The notes: generated by a model from the letters alone, not told the origin. Counted from the stretch's first letter, positions 44,410 to 53,868 are shown. The stretch: DNA of 64,000 nt from Olivibacter sp. XZL3 (GCF_004368405.1 NZ_SBJH01000064.1:62001-126000), one strand, 5' to 3'. Made by a program: numbers and translations.

Positions 44410-46581
44410 TTATTTATTTGATCGTGGCGGATTTCTATGCTTTACGTTTAATATACTCCCTAAACCTTTTCCCATCCGTTGTAAACGTGTGTAGCCTCGG
44501 TTTGTTGACATGGCACTCACTTCGTCGTAATTATCGAACACACCTGTAGGCCGTCTACTTGGATAAACTAATATTCTATTATTGTTTGCGTATTTACGGG
44601 CTAATTTCTTTGGTATACCGTCGAACTCCCTACTGTAGGAAACTTCCCCTATCCTAGCTGAAACGAACACCAATAAATCAGAGTCGCTCACATAGCTTCT
44701 AAGGGATGATAGATCATCCCAATCGTTATGATTGATAAAGCGAATATTACAACTGATTTTGTTTTTCTTCAGAAAAGACGTGATTGCGTCTTCCGATCTC
44801 GCATTGGCAACGCAAACAACAGGAAAAGTGAGCTCAATAGCGAGTTGTCCTATCTTTGTTAGCCAATAAGAAAAACCCTTCTCATCCTCTGCCATTGGCG
44901 GGCATATCAACGTAATCTTACTGTTACTTACAAAAGGTTTGGCAAAATGGCACATAAAAATATTGATGTCGGTACGGTTAAGAATACTTTCCGTTTTTTC
45001 TCCGACCATTTTTTCTATGATTCCGACCTGACTGGGCCAGCCGAGCAAGATACTATCGGCCATGATTTCCCGAGATGCTCTGCTGATTCCCCCTGCGATG
45101 TTATAATCGATGGTAGCCATCATATTCACCGCAATCTCACTGCCTGAGGCATATTTAGCCGTAGAATCCAAATTTTTTCTTGCTTTCTTCAAGTTTGCTT
45201 CGGCCAATTCGTTATTTGGTACCACTGATAATATAGTAACCGGATGAGGCGACTTTTTGTTTTTGATCATGGTGGCAAAATCCAGCAAAATCTCCATGTT
45301 GTTAAGATTGGCAATCGGCAAGAGAATGTGTTCATCGCGAAGCACATCCTTGTCTTCTTCCACAATATCCTGTTCGCCTGCCAGAACGACCTTTTTAGAG
45401 GCCGACTCGGTGGCTATCGAGGCGACAATACAAGTGATTAGAATCAATACAATCGTGCCGTTCAACACATTTTCATCTATGATATGATTGGCGTATCCAA
45501 CCATAATAATGGCAAGTGTAGCCGCCGCATGCGCGCTGCTAAGTCCGAAGATAACCTGACGTTGCGGCCCGCTGTATTTGAACGTAAGCTGGGTAAACCA
45601 TGCAGCAATCCATTTTCCGCAAACAGCCACTAATGTGAGTGTTCCCGCTACGATAAGCGCTTCAGGCCCGTTATAAAGGACCTTTATATCGACAATCATA
45701 CCGACGCTAATCAGGAAAAATGGTATAAAAATAGCGTTGCCAATGAACTCAATTCTGTTCATCAGCGCAGATGAGTGCGGAATAAATTTATTTAAAGCCA
45801 ACCCGGCAACAAAGGCTCCGATGATGGGTTCGAGCCCAGAAACCTCGGCAAGGAAGGCGGCAAAAAAAACAACAAAAAGAACGAAGATATAATGCGACGT
45901 CTTTTCGCTCTCTACCTTTTGAAAAAACCACTTCGCGATTTTAGGCACTATCCCAAACATAATAGCTAAGAAAACAGCAAAGGAGCAGGTCAGTCTTATC
46001 CAAAATTGTTGATCTAGCTGTCCTTGCGAGGAGCCGACGATAACCGCAAGAATGATCAAAACGGCTGTATCTGTCAGAATCGTACCGCCGATAGTGATCG
46101 CAACGGCCTGATTTTTAGAGATACCATAGCTATTTACCACGGGATAAGCGACCAGCGTGTGCGTAGCAAACATACTCGAAACCAATATACTGGCTCCGAC
46201 ATCAAAGTTTAAAATGTAATAACAAACCGGATAGCCGATAAGGATCGGAACAAAAAAGGTATAAATGCCAAATATAACGCTCTTATGCCTGGTTTTGCGA
46301 AATTCGTTCATGTCCAACTCGAGGCCCGCAATAAACATAATGTAAAGCAACCCTATGGTCGAAAATAACCGAACTGCATCTGTTTGAGCCAGTATGTTTA
46401 AACCGTGCGGCCCGATGATAACGCCAGACAGAATCAACCCGATGATACCCGGTATTTTGATTTTCCTCAATAAGATCGGCGCCAATAGAATGATTAGCAG
46501 AATGAGGGAAAATATAAGTACAGAATTTTCTAAAGGCGTTTCAAAGGCGTGAGAAAGATGTTCGATAAAACTTTTGTTCAT
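44410..46581 (-). CDS. CPA2-type cation:proton antiporter with C-terminal USP-like domains
   Basis: A 723-residue inner-membrane protein. About 12 helices occupy residues 15-405 (for example LIFSLILLIILLAPILL, IIGLILSGVIIGPHGLNIL, GLLYIMFIAGLELDMNEFR, VSGLEPIIGAFVAGLALNKF), including the GLELD motif of the CPA2/KefB/NhaS branch. The C-terminal 310 residues are cytosolic, with two UspA-like alpha/beta units (EHILLPIANLNNMEILLDFA and FVSNSKITLICPPMAED), rather than TrkA-N domains. Such tails may bind nucleotides and gate transport; this is inference. Na+ or K+ exchange for protons is the expected activity. icd follows after six bases. Confidence 0.9.
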   Translation of the reverse strand: MNKSFIEHLSHAFETPLENSVLIFSLILLIILLAPILLRKIKIPGIIGLILSGVIIGPHGLNILAQTDAVRLFSTIGLLYIMFIAGLELDMNEFRKTRHKSVIFGIYTFFVPILIGYPVCYYILNFDVGASILVSSMFATHTLVAYPVVNSYGISKNQAVAITIGGTILTDTAVLIILAVIVGSSQGQLDQQFWIRLTCSFAVFLAIMFGIVPKIAKWFFQKVESEKTSHYIFVLFVVFFAAFLAEVSGLEPIIGAFVAGLALNKFIPHSSALMNRIEFIGNAIFIPFFLISVGMIVDIKVLYNGPEALIVAGTLTLVAVCGKWIAAWFTQLTFKYSGPQRQVIFGLSSAHAAATLAIIMVGYANHIIDENVLNGTIVLILITCIVASIATESASKKVVLAGEQDIVEEDKDVLRDEHILLPIANLNNMEILLDFATMIKNKKSPHPVTILSVVPNNELAEANLKKARKNLDSTAKYASGSEIAVNMMATIDYNIAGGISRASREIMADSILLGWPSQVGIIEKMVGEKTESILNRTDINIFMCHFAKPFVSNSKITLICPPMAEDEKGFSYWLTKIGQLAIELTFPVVCVANARSEDAITSFLKKNKISCNIRFINHNDWDDLSSLRSYVSDSDLLVFVSARIGEVSYSREFDGIPKKLARKYANNNRILVYPSRRPTGVFDNYDEVSAMSTNRGYTRLQRMGKGLGSILNVKHRNPPRSNK

Positions 46582-46820
46582 AAAATAACGCTAACAATCA
46601 TTTGCACTATTTAACCAGTATGCGTTAAATATAGTTTTTTTCTTGATAAGGTAAAGCGTATACCTCGAATATTGACTTAAAGTACAGATTTTGCCTAGCG
46701 CACGACAAAAGAAAATCATATTTTGATTATTTAGGTATTTTCGTTTTTTTTGAAGAAAGAATCCAGCGTTTGAATAGCGAAGAAATTTTTCGTGAATTCA
46801 CATGCTAATATCGAAAGAAT

Positions 46821-47156
46821 ATGCCTTATAAAGAACGGGAAATCAACAAACTTTATTACACCATGGGTGAGGTAACAGAAATGTTTGAGGTGAACGCTTC
46901 GCAAATAAGATTTTACGAGCGCGAGTTTGATATCATCCAACCTAAGAAAAACAAAAAAGGCAATAGGCTTTTTACGCCGGAAGACATCGAGCATCTTAAA
47001 ATCATCTTTAACCTGGTAAAAAATAAAGGATACACCTTACAGGGCGCCCGTGACTATTTGAAAGCAAATAAAAACCAAGCAAAAGAGAACCAACGTGTAA
47101 TTGATTCCCTTGAAAAGTTAAAGCAGTTTTTGATAGAGGTTAAGGAGCGCTTATAA
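46821..47156 (+). CDS. MerR-family transcriptional regulator
   Basis: A compact 111-residue regulator with a winged helix-turn-helix: [69 protein letters not shown], the standard MerR N-terminal domain. A short coiled-coil follows ([24 protein letters not shown]) that should form the dimer helix. There is no effector domain and no Cys cluster, so it is not a metal sensor of the classical type. Proteins like this are common in Bacteroidota and their targets are mostly unknown. The 3' end overlaps the convergent fbp gene by 17 bases. Upstream is the divergent antiporter-icd unit, a possible target. Confidence 0.92.
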   Translation: MPYKEREINKLYYTMGEVTEMFEVNASQIRFYEREFDIIQPKKNKKGNRLFTPEDIEHLKIIFNLVKNKGYTLQGARDYLKANKNQAKENQRVIDSLEKLKQFLIEVKERL

Positions 47157-48183
47157 CTTTATCAATGCGGTAACTTGTTAAACCGCTTGCAGTCAAAAAT
47201 TCGCTAAGCTTCGCAACCATATTTTGTGAACCGAGAAAAATCGCCGATCGTTGATGAAGATGATCAGGAACAATATCGAGAATACGGTTAACGCCGTCGG
47301 TAGCTACCCCGCCGGCCTGCTCTAAAATAAAAGCCATCGGATTGCACTCGTAAACAAGACGCAATTTGCCCTTTGGATAAGCCGATGACACAGGATAAAG
47401 GAAAATGCCGCCTTTAATCAAATTCCGGTGAATATCGGCCACCATTGATCCGGTATACCGGGAAGTGTAAGGGCGACCCGAATCAGCGTTTTCTTCCTGA
47501 CAATATTTTATATAGTCCTTTACTCCTTGGGGAAAGTGTACATAATTCCCCTCGTTTATTGAATAAATTTTACCGTCTTTGGGTATCCGCATATTGGGGT
47601 GCGACAAGCAGAACTCGCCTATTGAAGGATCTAGTGTGAAGCCATTCACACCCTTGCCAGTTGTATAAACTAGCATGGTAGAAGAGCCATAAATGACATA
47701 ACCAGCGGCTACTTGTTCCCGACCTTTTTGTAGCACATCGCTTATCCGCGGTTTACCCTCTGAACTTTGTCGGCGGTAAATGGAAAAGATCGTCCCAATA
47801 GCCACATTGACGTCAATGTTCGATGAACCGTCCAACGGATCTATGGCAACGATGTATTTTGCATTTTTTGAGATCTCCGATTCGATATAAACACATTCAT
47901 CATTTTCCTCAGATGCCACTACGCAACATTCGCCACCGCTTCTCAAAGCTGAAATAAACTGCTCGTTTGCATATACATCCAGCTTTTTTTGACCTTCCCC
48001 TTGCACATTCATCGTTCCCGCATCTCCCAGGATATCGACGAGCCCAGCCTTATTAACTTCTCTGTTTACTATTTTTGCTGCTATACCAATATCTCTCAAT
48101 AACCGACTGAGCTCTCCTTTGGCATATGGAAAATCGGCTTGCTTTTCAATGATGAATTGACCTAAAGTCTTTACGGCTGTCAT
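47140..48183 (-). CDS. fbp: Fructose-1,6-bisphosphatase, class I
   Basis: This gluconeogenic phosphatase hydrolyses fructose-1,6-bisphosphate. The 347 residues match the usual class I size. Conserved metal-binding [23 protein letters not shown] lies near 118-140, [11 protein letters not shown] before it, and [24 protein letters not shown] and [21 protein letters not shown] further on are all present. A region containing a 17-base palindrome lies 95-111 bases upstream. The 3' end overlaps the MerR gene by 17 bases on the other strand. Confidence 0.95.
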   Translation of the reverse strand: MTAVKTLGQFIIEKQADFPYAKGELSRLLRDIGIAAKIVNREVNKAGLVDILGDAGTMNVQGEGQKKLDVYANEQFISALRSGGECCVVASEENDECVYIESEISKNAKYIVAIDPLDGSSNIDVNVAIGTIFSIYRRQSSEGKPRISDVLQKGREQVAAGYVIYGSSTMLVYTTGKGVNGFTLDPSIGEFCLSHPNMRIPKDGKIYSINEGNYVHFPQGVKDYIKYCQEENADSGRPYTSRYTGSMVADIHRNLIKGGIFLYPVSSAYPKGKLRLVYECNPMAFILEQAGGVATDGVNRILDIVPDHLHQRSAIFLGSQNMVAKLSEFLTASGLTSYRIDKVISAP

Positions 48184-48277
48184 AATTTAGTTGTTAAAAT
48201 TTATAATAAAAATTCAAGTAGTTACGTGAGCAGATAACATTGGAACTGTTTTATAAAAATACAAAAAAAACAACACT

Positions 48278-48294
48278 TAGTGTAAAATACACTA
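48278..48294. promoter_or_regulatory. 17-base palindrome upstream of fbp (candidate operator)
   Basis: TAGTGTAAAATACACTA has perfect 7-base arms TAGTGTA/TACACTA around AAA. Related GTATAC and TGTACA motifs follow within 50 bases. It lies 95-111 bases upstream of the fbp start. The 200-base gap has no gene and no clear -7 box. Regulator unknown. Confidence 0.4.
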
Positions 48295-48385
48295 TCCAAA
48301 ATATGTATACAAACTACACAAAATGTACACATACAGCGCTGATAAAAAAGGATTTACATATAAAAACAAAGAGCAAAAAGTGTAA

Positions 48386-48880
48386 TCAATCACCCAAAAG
48401 CTCAATCACTTCCAAGTCTTTAATGCTGTTTTTATCGATGCTAAAACGCATAAGTGTTCTGACTTTATGCCAACCTTGTTTACCTGCCGCCCCGGGGTTG
48501 AGATGTAAACAGTTGATCTTTTTATCGTACATAACTTTCAGGATGTGAGAATGTCCTGAAATAAAAAGTTTAGGAGGGTTTGAATAGATGGCAGCACGGA
48601 TACGTGGCGCATATTTGTCCGGATAACCTCCAATATGCGTCATCCAGACGTCAACGTCTTCGCACATAAACCGTAAGTCCTCGGGATACTGTATCCTGAC
48701 GTCCTTGTTGTCGATATTACCATAAACGCCACGCAGGGGTTTAAAACTCGCCAATTTATCAACCACCGCTATATTACCAAAATCACCGGCATGCCAAATC
48801 TCATCGCAAGAAGCGAAGTGTTTAAATATTGCATCATCTAAATAGCTATGCGTGTCAGCGAGCAGCCCAATCTTGGTCAT
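48386..48880 (-). CDS. YfcE/MJ0936-family metallophosphodiesterase
   Basis: A 164-residue calcineurin-like phosphoesterase with two metal ions. All family motifs are visible: IGLLADTHSYLDD (D-x-H), DEIWHAGDFGNIAV (GD), LRGVYGNIDNKDVR (GN), and ISGHSHILK with LNPGAAGKQG. Members hydrolyse phosphodiesters such as bis-p-nitrophenyl phosphate; the physiological substrate is unknown. It is the last gene of the minus-strand string that begins with ccmE, and it starts 14 bases after the maf stop, so it is co-transcribed with maf. Confidence 0.9.
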   Translation of the reverse strand: MTKIGLLADTHSYLDDAIFKHFASCDEIWHAGDFGNIAVVDKLASFKPLRGVYGNIDNKDVRIQYPEDLRFMCEDVDVWMTHIGGYPDKYAPRIRAAIYSNPPKLFISGHSHILKVMYDKKINCLHLNPGAAGKQGWHKVRTLMRFSIDKNSIKDLEVIELLGD

Positions 48881-48894
48881 AAGTTTCTTTGGTT

Positions 48895-49467
48895 CTATAA
48901 TTTAACCAGTTCTTTATAAAGTTTTGCAGTGGGTAAGCCCATGACGTTTGTATACGAGCCTTCAATATGGTCGACGGCGACTGCGCCGATCCATTCCTGA
49001 ATTCCATACGAACCAGCTTTATCATAAGGATTGAAGGTTTCAATATAATATTTTATTTGTTCGTCTTTCAACTGATTGAAATAGACGGCCGTTACCTCGT
49101 AAAACGAGCGGACTTTTTCCACTGTTTTCAGCGCCACACCCGTAATTACCTCATGCCGCCTTCCCGACAACAACTTTAACATGTTGAATGCATCGTCATA
49201 ATCGGCCGGCTTACCAAGGATGCGATCGTCTATGCTGACAATGGTGTCAGCTGTAATAACGATATCTTTGTCCGACTTCAAATCAAACGCTTCTGCCTTT
49301 TTTGTAGCGATATATAAAGCGACCGCGGCACCCCTCATGGTATCAGGGTAGGTTTCTTCGACGTCCCTTACTTCTACCTTAAAATTCAATCCTAAAGACG
49401 CCAATAACTCTTTCCTTCTTGGCGACTGCGAAGCCAAAATGATGTTTTTTTGATCTAAATTTTCCAT
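48895..49467 (-). CDS. maf: Maf-family nucleoside triphosphate pyrophosphatase
   Basis: A 190-residue house-cleaning pyrophosphatase that removes non-canonical or methylated nucleotides such as dTTP/UTP derivatives. The signature IILASQSPRRKELLASLGL opens the protein. VEETYPDTM, the ITADTIVSIDDRILGKPADYDDAFNML segment with the catalytic Asp, and SYGIQEWIGAVAVDHIEGSYTNVMGLP at the C-terminus are typical. It lies between kdsC and the phosphodiesterase gene, 35 and 14 bases from them. YhdE- or YceF-type specificity cannot be separated here. Confidence 0.92.
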   Translation of the reverse strand: MENLDQKNIILASQSPRRKELLASLGLNFKVEVRDVEETYPDTMRGAAVALYIATKKAEAFDLKSDKDIVITADTIVSIDDRILGKPADYDDAFNMLKLLSGRRHEVITGVALKTVEKVRSFYEVTAVYFNQLKDEQIKYYIETFNPYDKAGSYGIQEWIGAVAVDHIEGSYTNVMGLPTAKLYKELVKL

Positions 49468-49502
49468 AAGACATTACATATTATTGAACAGCTAATTTTG
49501 CT

Positions 49503-50021
49503 TCAAAAACTTTTCACAGACTGATCTACTTCCCATGCCTGCCGAAGTTTTAAAACCTTCTCAATAATTTCTCTGACAGCTCCCTCTCCGCCTTTTCTGC
49601 TGCTCACATAATCGGCGATGGCTTTAATTTCTTCCGCTGCATCATTCGGACAAGCAGCTAAACCGGCCATTTTCATTACGTCAAAATCCGGAATATCGTC
49701 CCCTATATATAATACCTCATTTGCACGCAAAGCATATTGTGTTAACCAGCCTTTAAAGATAGATACCTTATCACTCACGCCCATTTCAATATCCGTAATC
49801 CCCAGTCCCTGCAAACGCTTCCGGACCCCCTCTGACCTTCCTCCTGTAATTACAAGCATCGGAAAATTTTTCTTTACCGCCAATTGTATGGCATAGCCAT
49901 CTCGAATATTAAAGCTCCGCAATTGATGCCCTTCTTCATTAACGAGTACTTGACCATTGGTCAGCACGCCATCAACATCCAGCGCAAACGCTTTAATCGC
50001 TCTCAATTTCTCAAATAACAT
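49503..50021 (-). CDS. kdsC: KdsC-type HAD phosphatase (3-deoxy-D-manno-octulosonate 8-phosphate phosphatase)
   Basis: A 172-residue C0-type HAD hydrolase without a cap, which acts as a tetramer and removes phosphate from KDO-8-phosphate for lipopolysaccharide synthesis. HAD motif I is AFALDVDGVLTNG, motif II is MLVITGGRS, the Lys is in VSDKVSIFKGW, and motif III is VLYIGDDIPDFDVMKMAGL. The KdsC-type C-terminal tail GGEGAVREIIEKVL is present, which supports KdsC over other small HADs. It begins 9 bases after the DUF2520 gene stop; this order is common in Bacteroidota. Confidence 0.87.
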   Translation of the reverse strand: MLFEKLRAIKAFALDVDGVLTNGQVLVNEEGHQLRSFNIRDGYAIQLAVKKNFPMLVITGGRSEGVRKRLQGLGITDIEMGVSDKVSIFKGWLTQYALRANEVLYIGDDIPDFDVMKMAGLAACPNDAAEEIKAIADYVSSRKGGEGAVREIIEKVLKLRQAWEVDQSVKSF

Positions 50022-50030
50022 GCTATCTTT

Positions 50031-50822
50031 TTAGTTGGTTTCCTCTTGTTTATTTTCGCCGGCGTATTTCCGTACGATATCCTCACTGATAAATTGATAA
50101 ATACGCTGCCAGTTCCGATGACCTTCCAGCAGAGCTAGGTGCTTATGTATGATGTCACTATCGTTTCTTACCGCCGGCCCTGTTTGCACCTCATTCGGAT
50201 TGTGTTCCAATATCTTATGAGCGGTCTCGCTGATCAACGGCTTCAATAAATCGAAATCGACTTCCTTCTCTCTCAAAAAATCATGTGCAACAGCATACAA
50301 ATAGTTACTAAAGTTACAGGCCATCACTGCTCCTAAATGCAGACATCGCCGCTGTTGCGAATTATATTCGTGAATGAGAGGCGATAATTTAAATGCCATA
50401 TTGAGCACTTCTTCCTTTACCCGTGAGTCGGAAAATTCTAAAATTAAAGGCACCTTCGAGAAGTCGAGTGCTACCTCCTTCGAAATGGTCTGCAGCGGAT
50501 ATAATACACCATATGATAAAGAAAAGGGTTTAAGTACCTCCATATCGGTACTTCCGGAAGTATGCAATAGGATATTGTTTCCTAGGGGCAACGCAGACGC
50601 TACCTCAATAATCGCTTCGTCCTTAACAGCTATTATATAAATATCGGCTTCGGTTGTGATGTGTGATAAATTACCGACAGGTTCGGCGCCAATACCATCT
50701 GCCAAGTGTTTTGCATGTTCAATTTTGCGACTATATACTTGCTTTATATGGTATTCTGCTTTCTTTAAGGCATACGCTAAGTGAGTTGCCACATTTCCAC
50801 TACCTAGTATTACTATCTCCAT
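50031..50822 (-). CDS. Rossmann-fold and DUF2520 domain protein
   Basis: A 263-residue protein resembling NADP-dependent F420/6-phosphogluconate-type dehydrogenases. The N-terminal Rossmann domain starts EIVILGSGNVATHLAYALKKAEY (GxGxxA). HTSGSTDMEVLKPF and YPLQTISKE link to the DUF2520 helical domain with HLGAVMACNFSNYLYAVA and QTGPAVRND. Substrate and reaction are not known. I chose ATG 50822 (MEIVILGSG); the frame opens three codons earlier at a non-ATG codon. It is followed by kdsC after 9 bases and preceded by ccmF at 81 bases. Confidence 0.88.
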   Translation of the reverse strand: MEIVILGSGNVATHLAYALKKAEYHIKQVYSRKIEHAKHLADGIGAEPVGNLSHITTEADIYIIAVKDEAIIEVASALPLGNNILLHTSGSTDMEVLKPFSLSYGVLYPLQTISKEVALDFSKVPLILEFSDSRVKEEVLNMAFKLSPLIHEYNSQQRRCLHLGAVMACNFSNYLYAVAHDFLREKEVDFDLLKPLISETAHKILEHNPNEVQTGPAVRNDSDIIHKHLALLEGHRNWQRIYQFISEDIVRKYAGENKQEETN

Positions 50823-50903
50823 AAAACACAAAGAATAACGGGGACTGTAGCCTACGTCTTCAGTCCCCGCAAGGTAAAATTAACAATAAAGGGAAACAAA
50901 TGT

Positions 50904-53354
50904 TTACGCAATTTTCCCTTTAAGCTCTTTATTTCTCCTAAAAATGGAAAGAAGAAAGCCTATGGTCATGATAATTGTACCACACCAAAAAAAGTTGATA
51001 TAAGGAAATTCGATAGCCTTCATAACGATCCACTTTTTCTCAGGCAGCGGCTTTTGATAGATCATCAATTCCATACCTTCATTTGGTACAATCTTGGTAA
51101 AACGTAAACGCAGTCCCTGTTCCTCTATATCTTTGGCAAAATCGAAGCTATTGCCATTTTTGATCAAGTATTTCGGATCGGCTTCAAAGGTTTCGCCGGT
51201 AACGGCATGTACTTCCAACTGCAGTGCGAAAAGCAGGTCTCCACTTGTTAACGGAATATTCTGCAACGTAGCGTTTCGATTTATACCTTTCACAACAATA
51301 AATCCATTTTTATAACGAAGCGTATCGCCAATGTTAACCATCTGCACCGCTGGCTCTTCGTATCCCTCGTTTGGATCGTGCCCCTCGTGGTCGTGGCCCT
51401 CCTCTTCCGGGCCGTCTAATTTTGGTGCAGAGGTTACAATTGTGTATATATCTTTTGTCAGATAATGTCGCGTACTAGGCGTTCCGATTAAGCCCATTTT
51501 AGGGTTTTGTTGCGCATTCGGCGTGAGCTGGAACCGTTCTATTACTTTACCGGTTTTTTGATCCTTGCGTTCGTAGTTCACTTTATAGTAAACGTTCGGC
51601 ATAGCAATGCTATCGCCCACATAAGTGATTGTATATCCTCCCATTTCTATCGGTTGATCGATATACAGAAAGAGATTCTCGCCCGGCTTCTCGCGCTCTT
51701 CAAATCCCGCAATTGGAATCGAGCCGCCCGCATTTAGAGAAACCACCTTGTTTGTTGCAGCAGCAACCAAGGCGCCGATAATCAACAAAGCGAATCCTAT
51801 ATGAGCGACTGAAGAGCCGGCCAATTTCCATTTTCCTTTAAAAGCATCACCCAGAATTCTCGCATTCGCTACTAAGGCAAATACCGCCCCGAAAGACAAT
51901 AGCACATACATGAAATTGGTATAAACTTTTGTGAAATACAGCAAAACACCGGTAACTACAATAGAAACCACAAAAGACACCAACAAGTTGAAATAAAACA
52001 CCTTAGGGGTAGTTTTCTTGTATTTCAGAAATTGCGCAATAGCCGATAGAATAAGCACTAGGACGGCAAATGCGGCTTGCCATTTATTGTAATGAGCAAT
52101 TGCATCAACAGGCGGAGCCACTTTGGTTCCAAATAAGGCATTAAACACCGGAATCGACGTCGTAGCAATGATCTGCACACAGGCCACCACAAGAATAAGG
52201 GCACCTATAAACAACCAGAATTCCCTCGAATAAGTTTCTTCGTCCTTTTTAGTAATAGGCAATTCTTTCCATCTGCTAACAAGAAAATAAACCATAATAC
52301 CGAAAAAGGTTATATTAAAGGCCACGAGCTGCCAATACATACCTAAGTCGGTAAAAGAGTGGACCGATGTTTCACCCAACACCCCACTGCGGGTTAAGAA
52401 AGAGGCATAGATAACCAACACAAAACTTATCAACACTAAAAAGGTGGCAGTAAAATAAGAGTGACCGGAGTTTTTATACGCCACCATCACGTGCACGGCA
52501 GCAATTAACGTAAACCAAGGAATAATGGAGGCGTTCTCTACGGGGTCCCAAGCCCAAAAACCCCCAAAATTAAGCGCTTCATAAGCCCAGAAGGAACCCA
52601 TAATAATACCTGCGCCCAATACCATCACAGCAAAAAGAGACCAAGGAAGAGCTGGCTGTAACCATTCCTTATATTTCCGCTGCCATAATCCTGCAATACC
52701 ATAAGCAAAAGGAACCACCATTGAAGCAAAACCCAAAAACAGGGTCGGCGGATGGATTACCATCCAATAATTCTGCAACAATGGATTTAAGCCATTGCCA
52801 TCAGTAATCATACTGAGGTAGTTAGGATTGGTGAAAATAGGCGCCTCTAAGGCCTGTCTTAGCAAAATAAAGGGGGAACTCCCAACACGCTCGCCAAAAA
52901 CTTCAATGCCTGTCAGCATGGAAGCCAAAATGGTTTGGCAGAGCATAACGGAAGTCATAACCGGATTTTCCCAGCTTTTACCCCTGACAATTACAACAAG
53001 CGCCAAAATAGATTGCCAAAACATCCAGAGCCAAAAACTACCTTCTTGTCCCTCCCAAAAACTGGAAATTATATAATGTACCGGCAAGGTGCGGGAAGAG
53101 TGCGACCAAGCGTAATGATACTCAAACAAATGGTTATATATAATATAAAAAAGACAGCTACCAATACCGATTACCGATACCACGTTGATAAAGAAGGCAA
53201 TACGAGCAATTTTGTGCCATGAAGCATCCTCTTTATATTTTGTGGCAAAGAAATAGCTAATACACGATAAGAGCGCCGCACCAAAAGAAAGAACGATAAA
53301 AAATTGACCAAGTTGGCCTGGAAGAAGGCTTTCACCTTGATAGTGGATATCCAT
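50904..53354 (-). CDS. ccmF: Cytochrome c biogenesis protein CcmF/CcsA-type haem lyase
   Basis: An 816-residue inner-membrane protein that attaches haem to apocytochrome c, receiving it from CcmE. Many helices are visible. The tryptophan-rich WWD motif appears as LNFGGFWAWDPVENASIIPW, and the periplasmic haem-ligand His regions as HYAWSHSSRTLPVHYIISSFWEGQEGSFWLWMFW and TSVHSFTDLGMYW. The C-terminal third is mostly soluble and includes a His/acid-rich insert (DGPEEEGHDHEGHDPNEG). It lies 49 bases downstream of ccmE. The names CcmF and CcsA are both used for this family in Bacteroidota. Confidence 0.93.
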   Translation of the reverse strand: MDIHYQGESLLPGQLGQFFIVLSFGAALLSCISYFFATKYKEDASWHKIARIAFFINVVSVIGIGSCLFYIIYNHLFEYHYAWSHSSRTLPVHYIISSFWEGQEGSFWLWMFWQSILALVVIVRGKSWENPVMTSVMLCQTILASMLTGIEVFGERVGSSPFILLRQALEAPIFTNPNYLSMITDGNGLNPLLQNYWMVIHPPTLFLGFASMVVPFAYGIAGLWQRKYKEWLQPALPWSLFAVMVLGAGIIMGSFWAYEALNFGGFWAWDPVENASIIPWFTLIAAVHVMVAYKNSGHSYFTATFLVLISFVLVIYASFLTRSGVLGETSVHSFTDLGMYWQLVAFNITFFGIMVYFLVSRWKELPITKKDEETYSREFWLFIGALILVVACVQIIATTSIPVFNALFGTKVAPPVDAIAHYNKWQAAFAVLVLILSAIAQFLKYKKTTPKVFYFNLLVSFVVSIVVTGVLLYFTKVYTNFMYVLLSFGAVFALVANARILGDAFKGKWKLAGSSVAHIGFALLIIGALVAAATNKVVSLNAGGSIPIAGFEEREKPGENLFLYIDQPIEMGGYTITYVGDSIAMPNVYYKVNYERKDQKTGKVIERFQLTPNAQQNPKMGLIGTPSTRHYLTKDIYTIVTSAPKLDGPEEEGHDHEGHDPNEGYEEPAVQMVNIGDTLRYKNGFIVVKGINRNATLQNIPLTSGDLLFALQLEVHAVTGETFEADPKYLIKNGNSFDFAKDIEEQGLRLRFTKIVPNEGMELMIYQKPLPEKKWIVMKAIEFPYINFFWCGTIIMTIGFLLSIFRRNKELKGKIA

Positions 53355-53403
53355 TAATATTCAATAAATTTGTGATTAGGTTCGGAAATACAACGATTAT
53401 ATC

Positions 53404-53808
53404 CTAAACGTTAGTAGAAGCAGATTCCGTTACCTCTACTTGATCTTTGTTATACTTAGAAGGGCATTTCATCAAGATTTTTGAAGCATGGAATTCTCCC
53501 CCCACCATTTTGCCTGTCAAAACAATCTGTTCCGAGCGTTCAAAATCTTGCGGTTTTGAACCGTTGAAAACGACTTTACATTCTGTACCCTCATTGTCTA
53601 GCATATAAAATGCAAAATAATTGGCATCCTCAGTTGGTTTGTAGTATAATGCCTTCGTTTTATTTAACTCGCCCACCACATGGATCTCTGACTCCGTCTT
53701 TTGAGCATCAGTAAATGTCGCATATGTGCTAGAATCCGTGTAAATACTAATGATCATCGCGATCGCTACTGCGATGATTATAATGCCTAAAATAGCTCCC
53801 TTCTTCAT
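53404..53808 (-). CDS. ccmE: Cytochrome c maturation haem chaperone CcmE, CxxxY type
   Basis: A 134-residue membrane-anchored periplasmic chaperone that carries haem to CcmF. One N-terminal helix (GAILGIIIIAVAIAMIISIY, 4-23) is followed by an OB-fold domain with HVVGELNKTKALYY, CKVVFNGSKPQDFERSEQIVLTGKMVGGEFHASKIL and MKCPSKYNKD. Where E. coli CcmE has HDENY with the haem-binding His130, this protein has CPSKY. It is therefore a CxxxY-type CcmE, known from some deltaproteobacteria and archaea (system I*). It is the first long gene of the minus-strand ccm string; no CcmA/B/C/D gene is adjacent. Confidence 0.92.
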   Translation of the reverse strand: MKKGAILGIIIIAVAIAMIISIYTDSSTYATFTDAQKTESEIHVVGELNKTKALYYKPTEDANYFAFYMLDNEGTECKVVFNGSKPQDFERSEQIVLTGKMVGGEFHASKILMKCPSKYNKDQVEVTESASTNV

Positions 53809-53826
53809 ATATGCTTTTGTTTCTTG

Positions 53827-53868
53827 TTAACTGCGCGCAAGGTTACCTAGTAACTTTTGAGCAATCAT
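53827..53868 (-). CDS. Possible 13-codon upstream ORF of ccmE
   Basis: ATG at 53868 opens a 13-codon frame, MIAQKLLGNLARS, ending at TAA 53827-53829. AGGAG (minus 53879-53875) sits six bases upstream, an ideal Shine-Dalgarno spacing that is unusual in this window. An in-frame TAG lies just before it, so it cannot be longer. It ends 18 bases before the ccmE ATG and lies inside the predicted ccmE leader. A translational-coupling leader peptide or nothing at all are both possible. Confidence 0.25.
   Translation of the reverse strand: MIAQKLLGNLARS

Noticed and set aside
48240-48548. 102-codon plus-strand ORF
   Set aside because: Lies in the AT-rich fbp upstream gap and antisense to the phosphodiesterase gene.
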